Shown piece by piece: positions 1-6,451 of a stretch of 6,764 nt of DNA. The position numbers and the translations under genes were made by a program. The first letter of the stretch is position 1. Every line of letters begins with the position of its first letter. The notes under the pieces were generated by a model, which searched no databases, had not been told where the DNA came from, and saw only the letters and a list, made by a program, of their open reading frames with translations. The DNA comes from Cyclobacteriaceae bacterium (GTDB lineage Bacteria > Bacteroidota > Bacteroidia > Cytophagales > Cyclobacteriaceae), in NCBI GenBank assembly GCA_025455445.1, contig JALOMN010000085.1, positions 1 through 6,764 of the forward strand. Direction: 5' to 3'.

Positions 1-630
1 AAATACCAAATCCGCTTTTGTAAAATGATCATAAGGCTTTAAAAGCGGAAGTGATAACGGGCCAAGGTCACCCGAGAAAATAATTGTTTTCGTTTTTCCT
101 CTTTCTGTGATAGTTAATTCAATGCTACCTGAGCCTAGCATGTGGCCCGCTTCAATCCACCGTGCCATTATTCCTTCTGCTACGTTAACCGGCTTATTCA
201 ATTCAACCGAATTTGTGTATTCCTGCATTAACTCTACGTGCTCGGTGTTGTAAAGTGGCTCAATCAGTGGCATTCCCTTTTTCCAGAATTTTCGATTCTG
301 CCTGACAGCATCTCCCACCTGAAGGCGTGCAGAATCCATTAAAATAATTTCAGCCAATGCCAGTGTTTCCTTTGTACCGTAAATCGGACCATTATATCCA
401 TATTTAATCATGAGCGGCACGCGCCCGGTGTGATCCAGATGCCCATGCGTGAGCAAAATCGCATCAATATTTTTTGGGGTAACACCTTGCGGCAATTTGT
501 TTTTAGCCTCCGATGTTTTACCACCTTGAAACATGCCCACATCAATAAGAAGATTTGCATTTTCAGTTTGTACTAAATATGCTGAACCAGTTACTTCTCC
601 ACCGGCTGCACCAAACACCTTAACTTTCAT
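1..630 (-). CDS. Beta-CASP MBL-fold metallohydrolase (RNA-processing exonuclease-like), C-terminus cut by window edge
   Basis: The first 210 residues of a metallo-beta-lactamase-fold protein are read from ATG at 630 without a stop to the window edge; family members are usually about 450-470 residues, so over half is missing. Visible signatures are an N-terminal GAAGGEVTGSAYLV segment (residues 7-20), LLIDVGMFQGG (27-37), the metal-binding motif HGHLDH (62-67), AGHMLGSGSIEL with the third metal-binding histidine H163, and FSGDLG with the bridging aspartate D188. The VTGS start and the LGSGS segment are typical of the beta-CASP branch (YsiA/CPSF-like), whose members are zinc-dependent RNases or exonucleases. 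The beta-CASP domain itself would lie beyond the edge, so substrate cannot be judged; cytoplasmic RNA processing is inferred from family. No signal peptide and no Shine-Dalgarno sequence are seen. It lies 127 bases downstream of the small gene at 758-1345 on the same strand and may share its transcript. Confidence 0.9.
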   Translation of the reverse strand, partial: MKVKVFGAAGGEVTGSAYLVQTENANLLIDVGMFQGGKTSEAKNKLPQGVTPKNIDAILLTHGHLDHTGRVPLMIKYGYNGPIYGTKETLALAEIILMDSARLQVGDAVRQNRKFWKKGMPLIEPLYNTEHVELMQEYTNSVELNKPVNVAEGIMARWIEAGHMLGSGSIELTITERGKTKTIIFSGDLGPLSLPLLKPYDHFTKADLVF

Positions 631-675
631 AGTAGCGTTATTTTATACTTTCAGATATAATTAAATCTCAATTTC

Positions 676-697
676 TACTTTTCCTTCACGGAAAGTA
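676..697. other. Small imperfect hairpin between two minus-strand genes
   Basis: The arms TACTTTTCC (676-684) and GGAAAGTA (690-697) pair with one bulged T around a five-base loop. It lies in the 127-base gap between the stop of the 758-1345 gene and the start of the MBL-fold gene. There is no clear T-run after it on the minus strand, so it is a weak terminator candidate at best and could be chance. Nothing else recognisable is seen in this gap. Confidence 0.25.
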
Positions 698-757
698 AAC
701 AATTACTATAGACTATTTAAATCCCTGGTGTTGTTGTAAAAATATTGACCGCAATAA

Positions 758-1345
758 TTAGATGCCAGCCTCTTTCAGCACTTTATCTGCATATAGCCAG
801 CCAAATTTGCGGAGATGAATATAATTCATTTTTCCTTTTACACCTGTGCGTGTGAGTAAGTCATCGAGCGCGGCAGCAAACACCGGATAGGTTGTTAGTT
901 TTTCTGCATCGATGGAAAGGTTGAAGTGCTTTATATATTTTCGATAAAAATCATGATGCTGATCGCTGTAAATAGGAAATACATCAGGCTTATGAAGAGT
1001 GCAGTATAGCGAAGAAAAGTGCAGTAAATTATGAACGGTGCCGTTGATTTTTACGTGGGCTATGTCTTCCACTAAAGATAAATCGCCTTTAGTAAGTCGA
1101 TCATCTATGTTAAGTTTCAAAATGTGGTTTATCAAATCATCACGATTTGATAATTGCTTAACTTCCAAATCATCACTAATCGCACTAATCTTTGTGCGGA
1201 TGTCCTCTTCTGTCTGATTAGAAGGATTTTTTGCAAACAATTCAAGATTGCGGTTATCATTGATAAAACACATTTCCTGACCTCTGAAAATATCAAGATA
1301 CTTCTTCAGTGCAATTTCAAATGGACTTTCTTTAACTGTATTCAT
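758..1345 (-). CDS. Conserved-looking hypothetical protein, 195 aa, all-helical character
   Basis: I do not recognise this protein with confidence. It is 195 residues, with no signal peptide or membrane segment, mixed charge and apparently mostly helical, so probably soluble and cytoplasmic. The most family-like stretch is LLHFSSLYCTLHKPDVFPIY (residues 108-127), followed by an aromatic and histidine-rich run (DQHHDFYRKY, 128-137) and a C-terminal NYIHLRKFGW (174-183). A helix of the form 'HFxSxYCxxHxPxxFPIY' followed by a C-terminal 'NYxxLxxFxW' loosely recalls helical OGG/HhH-type DNA glycosylase-like proteins, but I see no certain catalytic lysine or aspartate, so this is only a hint. I chose ATG at 1345. 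An in-frame TTG at 1393 would add 16 residues of poor quality; a GGAGG lies inside that extension, 15 bases before the ATG, too far for a normal ribosome site. The gene is divergent from glgX. Confidence 0.7.
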   Translation of the reverse strand: MNTVKESPFEIALKKYLDIFRGQEMCFINDNRNLELFAKNPSNQTEEDIRTKISAISDDLEVKQLSNRDDLINHILKLNIDDRLTKGDLSLVEDIAHVKINGTVHNLLHFSSLYCTLHKPDVFPIYSDQHHDFYRKYIKHFNLSIDAEKLTTYPVFAAALDDLLTRTGVKGKMNYIHLRKFGWLYADKVLKEAGI

Positions 1346-1494
1346 ATATTGATGGAATATCCTCCGTTTAAAGTGACTCAATATTCTTATCAACGTTATC
1401 TCTATTTGTAATATTTAAATATGATTAAAGTCATCATTAACCAACATCATTCATCATTACTTTCACAAACGCTGTTTTGTAGTTTTAACCGGAA
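1346..1494. promoter_or_regulatory. Divergent intergenic region between the hypothetical gene and glgX
   Basis: This 149-base AT-rich gap must carry start signals for both flanking genes, which point away from each other. It contains a perfect 12-base palindrome ATATTTAAATAT (1411-1422) and a direct repeat TCATCATTA at 1431-1439 and 1451-1459, 20 bases apart, with a further CATCATT at 1445-1451. No convincing Bacteroidota -7 box (TAnnTTTG) with a matching -33 box was found on either strand; TCTATTTG at 1401-1408 is a near match in one place only. Operator function is therefore inference from position and repeats. Confidence 0.4.
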
Positions 1495-3573
1495 ATGAAA
1501 TCGAAAATTAAAGATATTCATATGAGCACCTCCGGCAATCCATTTCCGTTAGGATCTTCATTACATGCAGATGGCGTTAATTTTTGTTTATTCTCACGCA
1601 ATTGTCATCAAGTAGAATTGCTTTTATTTAATAAAGCAGAAGACATTATTCCAAAGCAGGTAATCAGACTCGATCCTCAACTAAATCATACCTACAACTA
1701 TTGGCATGTTTTTGTGCCCGGGATTAAAGCCGGGCAATTATATGGCTATCGTGTGCATGGTCCGAATGAACCACACATGGGTCATCGGTTTGATCCTAAC
1801 AAGGTATTACTTGATCCTTATGCCCATGGCGTGGCCATGCCAGCAACATTCAAGCGAAAGTCAACCAGCTTAGATCAAAAATCTGAAACTGCGTCCATCA
1901 AAAGCGTAGTGACCAACTTAAAGCAGTATGACTGGGAAGATGACAAACATCCGAGGCATTCATTTGCGCAAACGGTAATTTATGAAATGCATGTTGCGGG
2001 CTTCACTAAAAACCCTAACTCGGGTGTGACGGCCAAATTACGCGGCACCTACAAAGGCATGATTGAAAAAATTCCTTATCTCACTGAGTTGGGAATTACA
2101 GCCGTAGAATTACTGCCAGTTTTTCAATTTGATAACCAGGATAGCTACGAAGGAAAAACCAATTACTGGGGCTATAGTCCGATTTCATTTTTTGCTCCGC
2201 ACACGGACTACAGCACTCACGGTGATCCACAGGAAACCCTAAATGAGTTTCGCGACATGGTGAAAGCATTTCACAAAGCTGGTCTTGAAGTAATTCTGGA
2301 TGTGGTATATAATCACACAGCCGAAGGGGGTGAAGGTGGACCAACCTATTGCTTCCGCGGAATTGATAATAGCGTGTATTATACACTTGAAGCGGATAAA
2401 ACACATTATGCCAATTACTCCGGATGTGGCAATACACTCAATGCCAACCAGCCAACGGTGCGCAGAATGATTATTGATAGCCTGCATTTCTGGGTAAAAG
2501 AAATGCACGTAGATGGTTTCCGTTTTGATCTGGCTTCCATCTTATCGCGCGATGAGCAAGGTAAACCGATTGAAAATCCACCGGTGCTGTGGGACATTGA
2601 ATCTGATCCGGTATTGGCAGGCACTAAACTGATTGCTGAAGCGTGGGATGCAGCCGGACTATACCAGGTAGGTTCCTTTATTGGCGACTATTGGAAAGAA
2701 TGGAACGGAAAATTCAGAGATGATGTGCGCAGCTTTATGCGAGGCGATAACGATACGGTAAGTCGCTTTGCCACACGTTTGATGGGAAGCCCCGATATGT
2801 ATGGCCACCAGGATCGTGAACCGGAACAAAGTATCAACTTTATTACCTGCCATGATGGCTTCACACTAAACGATTTGGTCTCCTATAACTTCAAACACAA
2901 TGAAGCAAATGGAGAAGATAACCGCGATGGCAGCAATGACAATTACAGTTGGAATCATGGTGTAGAAGGACCCACCGAAGATTCTGCAATAGAAGCGCTA
3001 CGCCTGCGACAAATAAAAAACTTTTTTACGCTTACGTTATTGTCCATTGGTGCCCCTATGATTTTAATGGGTGATGAAGTACGCAGAACACAACATGGCA
3101 ATAATAACGCCTATTGCCACGATAATGAACTTGCCTGGTTTGACTGGAGCCTGGTAGAAAAAAACGCAGTGCTTTTTCGGTTTGTAAAGTTATTGATTAC
3201 CTCTCGGTTGCAACGCGATGCCTCACAGCTGAAATACAGCATGAGCCTGAAAGAATTATTGAAGCAGGGCATTATAAGTTGGCATGGGGTAAAACTAAAT
3301 CAACCCGACTGGACCGCTCAATCACATACGATTGCCTTTACCATACAATCGCTCAGTGGAAAAGTGGCCATGCACTTTATGATAAATGCATATACCGAAT
3401 CACTTGAATTTGAATTGCCCACTCATTTCAACGGAAGTGAGTGTAAATGGAAAAGATGGATTGATACGTACTTGCCATCACCGGATGACATCGCGCTCTG
3501 GTCTGAATCGCCCCTCACAAGACCCGCAACATATTGGGTGAATTGTCATTCCGTAGCGATACTCATTACCTGA
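1495..3573 (+). CDS. glgX: Glycogen debranching enzyme GlgX (isoamylase-type, CBM48 + GH13)
   Basis: This enzyme hydrolyses alpha-1,6 branch linkages of phosphorylase-trimmed glycogen in the cytoplasm. At 692 residues it is of normal length. A CBM48-type N-terminal domain begins at GNPFPLG (14-20) and runs to about residue 105, including YGYRVHGP (83-90) and DPNKVLLDPYA (100-110). The GH13 barrel covers roughly 158-560: ELLPV (205-209), NYWGYSP (223-229), region I DVVYNH (269-274), region II GFRFDLAS with nucleophile D345, region III AEAWD with acid/base E382, and region IV TCHDGF with transition-state stabiliser D454. GAPMILMGDE (519-528) and the NNNAYCHDNELAWFDW stretch (536-551) are typical of GlgX. 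A beta-sandwich domain fills the C-terminus. Start: ATG 1495 has no Shine-Dalgarno; ATG at 1522 (residue 10) is a possible alternative since the conserved part begins after it. No glgB, glgC, glgA or glgP is in view, so it appears isolated. Confidence 0.95.
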   Translation: MKSKIKDIHMSTSGNPFPLGSSLHADGVNFCLFSRNCHQVELLLFNKAEDIIPKQVIRLDPQLNHTYNYWHVFVPGIKAGQLYGYRVHGPNEPHMGHRFDPNKVLLDPYAHGVAMPATFKRKSTSLDQKSETASIKSVVTNLKQYDWEDDKHPRHSFAQTVIYEMHVAGFTKNPNSGVTAKLRGTYKGMIEKIPYLTELGITAVELLPVFQFDNQDSYEGKTNYWGYSPISFFAPHTDYSTHGDPQETLNEFRDMVKAFHKAGLEVILDVVYNHTAEGGEGGPTYCFRGIDNSVYYTLEADKTHYANYSGCGNTLNANQPTVRRMIIDSLHFWVKEMHVDGFRFDLASILSRDEQGKPIENPPVLWDIESDPVLAGTKLIAEAWDAAGLYQVGSFIGDYWKEWNGKFRDDVRSFMRGDNDTVSRFATRLMGSPDMYGHQDREPEQSINFITCHDGFTLNDLVSYNFKHNEANGEDNRDGSNDNYSWNHGVEGPTEDSAIEALRLRQIKNFFTLTLLSIGAPMILMGDEVRRTQHGNNNAYCHDNELAWFDWSLVEKNAVLFRFVKLLITSRLQRDASQLKYSMSLKELLKQGIISWHGVKLNQPDWTAQSHTIAFTIQSLSGKVAMHFMINAYTESLEFELPTHFNGSECKWKRWIDTYLPSPDDIALWSESPLTRPATYWVNCHSVAILIT

Positions 3574-3591
3574 TAGGAAATAAGTAATGAG
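3562..3591. other. 8-bp inverted repeat spanning the glgX stop codon
   Basis: CTCATTAC (3562-3569) and GTAATGAG (3584-3591) are perfect reverse complements around a 14-base loop that contains the glgX stop (TGA, 3571-3573). The following bases (CAAACAGAAG) are not T-rich, so this is not a classic intrinsic terminator. It may protect the mRNA 3' end or be chance. Confidence 0.3.
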
Positions 3592-3640
3592 CAAACAGAA
3601 GGTTAGAAATTGAAATAAAAAAGTGTAAGAAAATTTCATG

Positions 3641-3794
3641 ATAACATTTACCAATAATAACTACTACTCTGTTTGTGCTTCTGGTTAAGCGATTTGTTGG
3701 CATTTGTTTAATAACTACTCATTGGTAGGTATATAGTTATAGTATTGTTTCTGGTAATGAATGATAACTTGCTCAAGGATTCATTCATAGTTAT
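3641..3794. promoter_or_regulatory. Upstream region of the dcu operon with two related inverted-repeat elements
   Basis: The 242-base gap after glgX (3574-3815) has no gene. It contains two similar elements: ATAACTA (3711-3717) with TAGTTAT (3734-3740), and ATAACT (3764-3769) with ATAGTTAT (3787-3794). Both are about 30 bases long, share an internal CTCA, and have starts 53 bases and ends 54 bases apart, close to five helical turns. Further single ATAAC half-sites occur at 3641 and 3657, and TAATAACTACT is repeated exactly at 3655-3665 and 3709-3719. The second element overlaps a perfect 8-base inverted repeat, ATGAATGA (3757-3764) with TCATTCAT (3781-3788). Paired half-sites this close to an operon start would suit a dimeric regulator, but no known operator was recognised and no clear promoter boxes were assigned. 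Confidence 0.4.
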
Positions 3795-3815
3795 TTCGGC
3801 AAATATTGATAAGCT

Positions 3816-5168
3816 ATGATCTTCGTGCAATTGATAATTCTGCTTGTATGCATCTTCATCGGTGCACGCATGTCGGGCATCGGCCTGGGTGTAATGGGCA
3901 TGATCGGATTACTCATCCTCATGTTTGGGTTTGGACTTCAGCCCGCAGATCCTCCGCTGGAAGTGATGTTGATCATTATGAGTGTGGTCACTGCAGCTGC
4001 TGCATTGCAGGCTGCCGGTGGTATGGATTACCTGGTGCAGGTGGCAGGAAAAATTCTAAGGAAAAATCCTAAGCAGATAACATTTCTTGGTCCTTTGATT
4101 ACGTATGCTTTTGTATTGTTTGCAGGCACGGCACACATCTCTTATTCAATCATGCCCATCATTGCAGAAGTGGCAATCAAAAATCGAATTCGCCCCGAAC
4201 GTGCCATGAGTATGAGTGTAACGGCCGCGCACATGGCCATTACCGCCAGTCCGGTTTCTGCAGCTGCTGCTGCCCTGCTTACTGTATTAGGCGCACAAGG
4301 CATTAAGCTGTCTGATATTTTGTTAGTCGCGATACCTTCCACATTGATTGGTGTGATAGTAGGAATCTTATTCGTGTGGAAACGCGGAAAAGAATTAAGT
4401 GAAGATCCTGAATTCCAGGAACGCATGAAAGACCCCGCCTTTGCCGCCAACCTGGAAGGTGCAGACAATAAAAGTGAATTTGTATTGGCCCCTGGCGCTA
4501 TTAAGTCTGTAATTATTTTTGGTCTGGCCGTGGTGGCCGTAGTAGTGCTCGGATCATTCCCGGAATTACTACCTGCATTTGGAGACAAACCTGGATTCTC
4601 TCCTGGCTTTGCAGTCAATGAAGCCGGTCATGTGCTGATGCCTTCCATGATCATGATGATCATGCTTGCCGCCACTGGTTTTATTGTATTGTTCGCTAAT
4701 ACTACTGCAGCAAAAGTCACGAAAGCAAGTTTATTCGCCTCAGCAGGACAAGCTACGATAGCAGTATTTGGTGTGGTGTGGATGAGCAGCACCTTTATGA
4801 ACAACAATTTTGACGTGATTCAAAAAACATTGGGTGAACTTGTGTCATCTTACCCGTGGACATTCGCTATTGCACTTTTCATGCTCAGCATGTTACTCTA
4901 CAGCCAGGCATCAACAGCAAAAGCTCTGATGCCACTAGGCTTAGCGTTGGGGCTTCCCCCTGCTTACCTCATCGGAATATTTCCTGCCTGTAATGGACAT
5001 TTCTTTATTCCCGGATATCCTACGCTATTAACAGCCATACAGTTTGATCGAACAGGCACCACACGAATTGGCAAGTATGTATTGAATCACAGCTTTATGC
5101 TACCCGGTCTGGTCACCACCGCAGCATCGGTGTTGAGCGGTTTACTTCTGCAATCTATTCTATTGTAA
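3816..5168 (+). CDS. dcuA/dcuB: Anaerobic C4-dicarboxylate transporter, DcuA/DcuB family
   Basis: This inner-membrane carrier exchanges C4-dicarboxylates; E. coli relatives swap fumarate, malate or aspartate for succinate. The 450 residues match the usual 430-450 and resemble DcuA/DcuB throughout. Seen directly: about 10-12 hydrophobic segments (roughly 3-16, 22-40, 49-68, 90-110, 136-158, 168-187, 229-247, 274-293, 306-325, 349-362, 370-390, 427-448), the family segments IKNRIRPERA (121-130), ASPVS (144-148), IPSTLIG (173-179), QFDRTGTT (409-416) and NHSFMLPG (424-431), and a charged loop at about 188-228 that is probably cytoplasmic. DcuA versus DcuB cannot be decided by eye. ATG 3816 is chosen because it matches the family N-terminus; no Shine-Dalgarno precedes it. 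It is the first gene of a likely operon, 50 bases ahead of the asparaginase gene, which suggests that it takes up products of asparagine and aspartate breakdown. Confidence 0.93.
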   Translation: MIFVQLIILLVCIFIGARMSGIGLGVMGMIGLLILMFGFGLQPADPPLEVMLIIMSVVTAAAALQAAGGMDYLVQVAGKILRKNPKQITFLGPLITYAFVLFAGTAHISYSIMPIIAEVAIKNRIRPERAMSMSVTAAHMAITASPVSAAAAALLTVLGAQGIKLSDILLVAIPSTLIGVIVGILFVWKRGKELSEDPEFQERMKDPAFAANLEGADNKSEFVLAPGAIKSVIIFGLAVVAVVVLGSFPELLPAFGDKPGFSPGFAVNEAGHVLMPSMIMMIMLAATGFIVLFANTTAAKVTKASLFASAGQATIAVFGVVWMSSTFMNNNFDVIQKTLGELVSSYPWTFAIALFMLSMLLYSQASTAKALMPLGLALGLPPAYLIGIFPACNGHFFIPGYPTLLTAIQFDRTGTTRIGKYVLNHSFMLPGLVTTAASVLSGLLLQSILL

Positions 5169-5169
5169 T

Positions 5170-5184
5170 AGTTTAAAATAAACT
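5170..5184. other. AT-rich mini-hairpin after the dcu stop codon
   Basis: AGTTTA (5170-5175) and TAAACT (5179-5184) pair around a three-base loop immediately after the dcu stop. It is short, AT-rich and lacks a following T-run, so read-through into the asparaginase gene is expected. The rest of this 50-base gap is an A-rich leader. Confidence 0.2.
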
Positions 5185-5218
5185 CTAACAACTAACATAA
5201 AAATTAAATTATAAAACC

Positions 5219-5275
5219 ATGAAAAAGCTTCTTTCCGTTTTAGTAGTACTGGTTCTGACACTGCAAGTGCAGGCT
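5219..5275 (+). other. Signal peptide of the asparaginase
   Basis: Residues 1-19 show KK at the N-terminus, a hydrophobic run LLSVLVVLVLTL (4-15) and a VQA site before Q20. There is no cysteine in the region, so signal peptidase I rather than lipoprotein processing is expected. Confidence 0.85.
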
Positions 5276-6277
5276 CAGACACAGGAAAAATTACCAAGAG
5301 TAATAATCTTAGCAACAGGAGGCACCATTGCAGGAGCAGGAGCCTCGGCAGACAGGGCAGGTTATACAGCCGGAAAAATTCCGATTGACGATCTGATCGG
5401 TACCATACCTTCCGTAAAGAAAATTGCAAGTATCAGCGGTGAACAAATCGCTTCTGTGGGCAGTCAGGATATGACAATCGAGATCTGGAAAAAACTGGCT
5501 ATTCGGGCAAACGAAATTTTTGCGAAGAACGAAGCCGATGCTATTGTGGTAACACACGGCACCGACACGCAGGAAGAAACAGCTTATTTTCTTGATCTGG
5601 TGATTCCATCCGACAAACCGGTTGTACTTACAGGTTCCATGCGTCCGGCTACAGCCATCAGCGCAGACGGTCCAAAGAATTTGTATGATGCCATTACCGT
5701 AGCGATCAATCCTGAAACAAAAGGCAGAGGTGTATTGGTCAGCTTCAACGAAGGTATTTATGATGCACGCGAAGTGATGAAGATGAGCACCACGAAAACT
5801 GATGCGTTCGGATCTCCTAATACCGGTCCAATAGGTCAGGCGTATGATGGCCGCGTAGAATATTATTCAAGAGCTGTTCGTGAAGTGAACCCTCCCAAAC
5901 CCATCGTATTAACTGCTGATACTAAATTACCAAGAGTGGATATTGTATACATGTATGCCGATGCCCCCGCTGATCAGATAGATTTTCTGATCAGCAAAAA
6001 GGTAGATGGTATCGTGATTGCCGGGGTGGGTAATGGTAACTTCAACAAAGCCTATATGGAAGCAGTGAAGCGCGCAGTGAAAGCTGGTATTATTGTTTGC
6101 CGTGCAAGCCGGGCACCTTCAGGTCGCGTAGTGCTGCATGACGAAATCAACGATGAGGAACTGGGCACCATCGTTTCAGATGACCTTACTGCACAGAAAG
6201 CAAGAGTATTATTAATGCTTGCGCTCACCCGCACAAAAGATAAGAAACAGCTTCAGGAAATTTTCTTCACGTATTAA
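5219..6277 (+). CDS. ansB: Type II L-asparaginase, exported (periplasmic)
   Basis: It hydrolyses L-asparagine to aspartate and ammonia. The 352-residue product begins with a signal peptide: two lysines, a hydrophobic core and a likely cut after VQA (residue 19, before QTQ), so it should be periplasmic. The mature part aligns end to end with E. coli AnsB from memory, ending in QEIFFTY. Active-site residues are all present: T36 (in ATGGTIAG, 32-39), Y49 and E309 form one triad; T115, D116 (in THGTDT, 112-117) and K188 the other; S82, Q83 (GSQDM) and N274 (GVGNGN) are substrate-binding positions. The disulfide cysteines of E. coli AnsB are replaced (K103, S131); the only cysteine is C294. It is the middle gene of the dcu unit and its product, aspartate, is the substrate of the next gene. 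The A-rich leader ATAAAACC precedes the ATG without a Shine-Dalgarno. Side activity on glutamine cannot be judged. Confidence 0.95.
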   Translation: MKKLLSVLVVLVLTLQVQAQTQEKLPRVIILATGGTIAGAGASADRAGYTAGKIPIDDLIGTIPSVKKIASISGEQIASVGSQDMTIEIWKKLAIRANEIFAKNEADAIVVTHGTDTQEETAYFLDLVIPSDKPVVLTGSMRPATAISADGPKNLYDAITVAINPETKGRGVLVSFNEGIYDAREVMKMSTTKTDAFGSPNTGPIGQAYDGRVEYYSRAVREVNPPKPIVLTADTKLPRVDIVYMYADAPADQIDFLISKKVDGIVIAGVGNGNFNKAYMEAVKRAVKAGIIVCRASRAPSGRVVLHDEINDEELGTIVSDDLTAQKARVLLMLALTRTKDKKQLQEIFFTY

Positions 6278-6280
6278 TAA

Positions 6281-6370
6281 ATCGTTGATGGTTATTGGTT
6301 GATCGTTGTTCGAAAATACAAACAACGATCAGCTTAATACTAACAACCAGGAACCAACAACAAGCAACGA
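6281..6370. repeat. Nested imperfect palindrome between the asparaginase and aspartase genes
   Basis: The core is a perfect 11-base inverted repeat, TGATCGTTGTT (6300-6310) and AACAACGATCA (6321-6331), with a 10-base loop; it extends to 14 pairs if two G-T wobbles are allowed (6297-6334). A second layer pairs GGTTATTGGTT (6290-6300) with AACCAGGAACC (6345-6355) at 9 of 11 positions, and an outer layer pairs TCGTTG (6282-6287) with CAACGA (6365-6370). The left half is almost all G and T, the right half almost all A and C. There is no T-run after the core, so it is not a classic terminator; mRNA processing, stability control or a dispersed intergenic repeat are possible. Confidence 0.6.
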
Positions 6371-6382
6371 AATAAAACCAAA

Positions 6383-6451
6383 ATGAAAAAAATAAGAGTT
6401 AGTATAGTATTAACACTATTGACACTGTTGTGCATTCAGTACACAGAGGCA
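6383..6451 (+). other. Signal peptide of the aspartase
   Basis: Residues 1-23 show a basic start (KKIR), a hydrophobic core (VSIVLTLLTLLCI, 6-18) and a likely signal peptidase I site after TEA (21-23), before QKK. C17 lies in TLLC, which lacks the small residue before cysteine needed for a good lipobox, so a lipoprotein is less likely. Confidence 0.8.

Noticed and set aside
1154..1411. 85-residue plus-strand open frame antisense to the 758-1345 gene
   Set aside because: It lies mostly opposite a better coding frame, has no recognisable motif, and its end falls in the divergent regulatory gap.
2096..2853. Several minus-strand open frames opposite glgX
   Set aside because: They are antisense to conserved catalytic parts of GlgX, with no motifs or plausible composition.
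3801..3820. TTGAT followed by ATGAT as an FNR-type site at the dcu start
   Set aside because: The right half does not match ATCAA and the site would overlap the start codon, so no FNR box is claimed.
3806..4072. 88-residue plus-strand frame overlapping the start of the dcu gene
   Set aside because: It overlaps in another frame a strongly matching Dcu N-terminus and is rich in H, C and R as expected of a shifted frame.
4142..4618. 158-residue minus-strand frame opposite dcu
   Set aside because: A mirror of the transporter's membrane codons; low-complexity composition and no independent start signal.
5160..5557. Two minus-strand frames opposite the asparaginase start
   Set aside because: They are antisense to the signal peptide and the first active-site segment of ansB and have no family features.
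6297..6334. Hairpin read as an intrinsic terminator for ansB
   Set aside because: The stem is good, but the bases after it (GCTTAATACTAAC on the plus strand) are not a T-run, so termination is not supported.
6383..6451. Aspartase N-terminus as a lipoprotein signal (C17)
   Set aside because: The residues before C17 are T-L-L rather than a lipobox with a small residue at -1, and a signal peptidase I site follows at TEA.
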